NCBI GenBank assembly: GCA_018399455.1
Contig: JAGYOT010000087.1
Coordinates: 1-7,332, forward strand
Length of the DNA stretch: 7,332 nucleotides
Origin: Desulfobacterales bacterium
GTDB taxonomy: Bacteria > Desulfobacterota > Desulfobacteria > Desulfobacterales > Desulfosalsimonadaceae
Reading direction: 5' to 3'
Both the position numbers and the translations under genes were made by a program. Shown here piece by piece: positions 5,439 through 7,332 of the stretch (position 1 is its first letter; every line of letters starts with the position of its first letter). A model generated the notes under the pieces. It searched no databases, was not told the DNA's origin, and saw only the letters and a list, made by a program, of their open reading frames with translations.

Positions 5439-6403
5439 AAATCGGGTCGATTACGCTTGCCAACCCTTTAATCCTGGCGCCAATGGCCGGGATCACGCAT
5501 ATGCCCTTCCGTATAATGGCCAAAGAGGCCGGGTGCGCGATGGTTACAAGCGAAATGGTATCCGCCAACGGCCTTTTTTACGGATCCGGAGAAACCCGGG
5601 CGATGCTTGCAATGTCGCCTGTTGAAAAACCGCTGGCCGTACAGCTCTTCGGTCAGCATCCGGAAATCATGGCCGATGCCGCAGCCCGGGTGGAATCCCT
5701 GGGAGCGGATATTATTGATGTGAATTTTGGCTGTTCCGTAAAAAAGGTGGTCCGCAATGGAGCGGGAGTCGCCTTGATGAAGGATCTTTCACGGGCCGAG
5801 GCCATCCTCAAAGCCATGCGGTCCGCCCTTCGAATTCCCCTTACGATAAAGATGCGAAGCGGCTGGGATGCCTCAGGAAACCAGGCCATTGCACTTGCAG
5901 GCATTGCGCGGGACTGCGGCGTGGATGCGGTAGCTCTCCATCCGCGGACCGCAGGGCAGGGCTTTCGCGGTACAGCGGACTGGTCGCTGATTAAGTCTGT
6001 CAAACAGCAGCTAAGCCTTCCCGTCATTGGAAACGGGGACATCAGGCGGCCTACCGATGTTTTGGCCATGATGGAAAAAACCGGTTGCGACGCCGTCATG
6101 ATCGGCAGGGCGGCGATCGGCAACCCCTGGTTTTTCAGCCAGGCCCTGGCTGTGATACATCAGCGCCCTGTTCCGCCGGTTGATACCGCGATCCGCTTTG
6201 AAGTGATGCGGCGGTATGCGGATGAATTGATGTCCCTCTACGGGGAACCGAAAGCCTGCCGAATGCTTCGAAGCCGACTTGGATGGTTTTCCCGGGGTCT
6301 CGCTTCCAGTGCGCATTTTCGGCGACGCGCCACACAGATCAGGACCCGCAGGGACGCCATGACCCTTATTTCCGCCTATGAACAGCAGCTATTGCATGCC
6401 TGA
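5435..6403 (+). CDS. dusB: tRNA-dihydrouridine synthase B (DusB/NifR3 family)
   Basis: This is an FMN-dependent cytoplasmic enzyme that reduces specific uridines in the tRNA D-loop to dihydrouridine using NADPH. The 322-residue length equals typical DusB. Visible features are the N-terminal FMN-barrel start LILAPMAGITHMPFR (12-26), the catalytic loop DVNFGCSVKKVVRNGAG (95-111) with catalytic C100, K139 in IKMRSGW, H169 in LHPRT, the phosphate-binding GNGDI (199-203) and GRAAIGNPW (224-232), and a C-terminal helical tRNA-binding domain (about 245-322). The usual GCP of the catalytic loop is GCS here. The start at 5435 is set by the ATGA overlap with the DUF1848 stop and by the family's usual MxIG start; ATG 5411 would add 8 residues. 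It converges with the transketolase gene, leaving 8 bases. Confidence 0.93.
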   Translation: MKIGSITLANPLILAPMAGITHMPFRIMAKEAGCAMVTSEMVSANGLFYGSGETRAMLAMSPVEKPLAVQLFGQHPEIMADAAARVESLGADIIDVNFGCSVKKVVRNGAGVALMKDLSRAEAILKAMRSALRIPLTIKMRSGWDASGNQAIALAGIARDCGVDAVALHPRTAGQGFRGTADWSLIKSVKQQLSLPVIGNGDIRRPTDVLAMMEKTGCDAVMIGRAAIGNPWFFSQALAVIHQRPVPPVDTAIRFEVMRRYADELMSLYGEPKACRMLRSRLGWFSRGLASSAHFRRRATQIRTRRDAMTLISAYEQQLLHA

Positions 6404-6411
6404 GCTCTCTT

Positions 6412-7332
6412 TTAAGAAGCGCTCATGACTTCTTTTGCAGTTTCAACGATATGCTCCGCGGTAAACCCGAACTTCTCAAGCATCACCGGGCCGGGGGCGG
6501 AAGCTCCGAAGCGGCGCATCCCTATCATTGCGCCATTCATCCCGATATAGCGCTCCCATCCCATCGGAACCCCGGCTTCAACGGCAATGCGTCGGGTCAC
6601 GGCCGGCGGCAGCACCGTCTCCCGGTAATCTTTCGGCATCCGGTCAAACAGCTCCCAGCTGGCCATATTCACCACCCGGGCGGCAATCCCGGCCTCGGCC
6701 AGCCGCTCGCGTGCCTCAAGGCAGACATGGACCTCGGCGCCGGTCCCGATCAAGATTAAATCGGGGCTCTCTTTGCTGTTCTGATCCGCATCCGCAAGGA
6801 TATAGGCCCCTTTTTCCAACTGATCCGCTGCGCCATATTTGGATCTGTCAATGACCGGCAGCTTTTGCCGGCTTAAGATAAGGGCAACCGGCGAATCCGC
6901 GCTCATAATCGCACATCGCCAGGCGGCAGCCGTTTCGTTGGCATCCGCAGGCCGGATAACGGTAAGGTTGGGAACCGCCCGGAGCGATGCCAACTGTTCG
7001 ACAGGCTGGTGGGTGGGACCGTCTTCTCCGACGGAGATGCTGTCATGGGTAAAGATATAGACCACGGGCTGCTTCATTAATGCCGCAAGCCGGATGGCCG
7101 GCCTCATGTAGTCGGCAAACACCAGAAACGTGGCGCAATAAGGGCGAAGCCCGCAGTGAAGGATCAGGCCGTTTAAGATTCCGCCCATGGCGTGCTCGCG
7201 CACGCCGAAACGCAGATTCCGACCCTCCGGGCTCATTTTCTGGAAATCCGTCGAAGCCTCAATGAGCGTTTTGTTGGATGGCGCCAGATCGGCCGAGCCT
7301 CCGATCAGGTTCGGAATCTTCGGAGCAAAAGC
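6412..7332 (-). CDS. tkt: Transketolase, C-terminal half (5' end cut by window)
   Basis: Transketolase is a thiamine diphosphate enzyme of the non-oxidative pentose phosphate pathway that moves two-carbon units between sugar phosphates. The 306 visible residues begin just before GGSADLAPSNKT (11-22), which lies mid-protein in full enzymes. They include LRFGVREHAMGGILNG (40-55) with the glutamate that activates the cofactor (E46), TFLVFADYMRPA (68-79) lining the thiamine pocket, and THDSISVGEDGPTHQP (95-110) with the substrate-contacting histidines. A C-terminal domain follows (about 185-306). The N-terminal diphosphate-binding domain lies outside the window, so its presence cannot be confirmed, although the open frame runs intact to the edge. 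The gene is convergent with dusB. Confidence 0.95.
   Translation of the reverse strand, partial: AFAPKIPNLIGGSADLAPSNKTLIEASTDFQKMSPEGRNLRFGVREHAMGGILNGLILHCGLRPYCATFLVFADYMRPAIRLAALMKQPVVYIFTHDSISVGEDGPTHQPVEQLASLRAVPNLTVIRPADANETAAAWRCAIMSADSPVALILSRQKLPVIDRSKYGAADQLEKGAYILADADQNSKESPDLILIGTGAEVHVCLEARERLAEAGIAARVVNMASWELFDRMPKDYRETVLPPAVTRRIAVEAGVPMGWERYIGMNGAMIGMRRFGASAPGPVMLEKFGFTAEHIVETAKEVMSAS
6414..6434 (+). terminator. Weak hairpin between convergent dusB and tkt
   Basis: AAGAAG (6414-6419) and CTTCTT (6429-6434) are perfect inverted repeats with a 9-base loop, followed by two more T bases on the plus strand. It lies 10 bases past the dusB stop and within the last codons of tkt. Low GC content and a short T-run make it a doubtful terminator. 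Confidence 0.2.

Noticed and set aside
1..7332. Search by eye for CRISPR arrays, tRNA or rRNA genes, transposases, integrases, toxin-antitoxin pairs and defence genes
   Set aside because: No regular repeat-spacer pattern, no tRNA-like fold and no motif of these families was seen.

Overview
The window (7,332 bases, moderately GC-rich, no mobile element seen) looks like chromosomal DNA of an anaerobic bacterium. The best guess is a Desulfobacterota member such as a complete-oxidising sulfate reducer. This rests on a CooC-type carbon monoxide dehydrogenase maturation ATPase, the variant PrmA-like methyltransferase next to it, and the general look of the proteins. It is an inference, because no rRNA or other marker gene is present.

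Layout. Positions 1-1385 (minus strand) hold a two-gene unit transcribed towards the left edge: cooC, then a PrmA-family methyltransferase cut by the window start. A 256-base divergent intergenic region (1386-1641) separates it from the plus-strand genes. These begin with a SixA-like phosphohistidine phosphatase (1642-2103). After a 149-base gap comes a pair: an alpha/alpha-toroid (six-hairpin glycosidase or prenyltransferase-like) protein and a left-handed beta-helix acyltransferase that starts with TTG in the same frame, nine bases after the first gene's stop codon. A sigma70-like promoter (TTGCAT, 17 bases, TATAAT) at 4074-4102 then drives a tightly coupled three-gene operon: a small uncharacterised protein, a DUF1848 family protein with a C-terminal Cys cluster, and the tRNA-dihydrouridine synthase DusB. 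Both junctions in this operon are 4-base ATGA overlaps. The right end (6412-7332, minus strand) is the C-terminal half of a transketolase, convergent with dusB.

How the genes fit together. Most are housekeeping: CODH maturation, protein methylation, tRNA modification and pentose-phosphate metabolism. The less understood parts are the toroid-acyltransferase pair (possibly glycan-related) and the small protein-DUF1848-DusB operon, where two poorly characterised proteins are translationally coupled to a tRNA modification enzyme. No CRISPR array, tRNA, rRNA, insertion sequence or phage gene was recognised. I see no clear-cut new defence or mobile system; the DUF1848 operon and the toroid-acyltransferase pair are the best leads.
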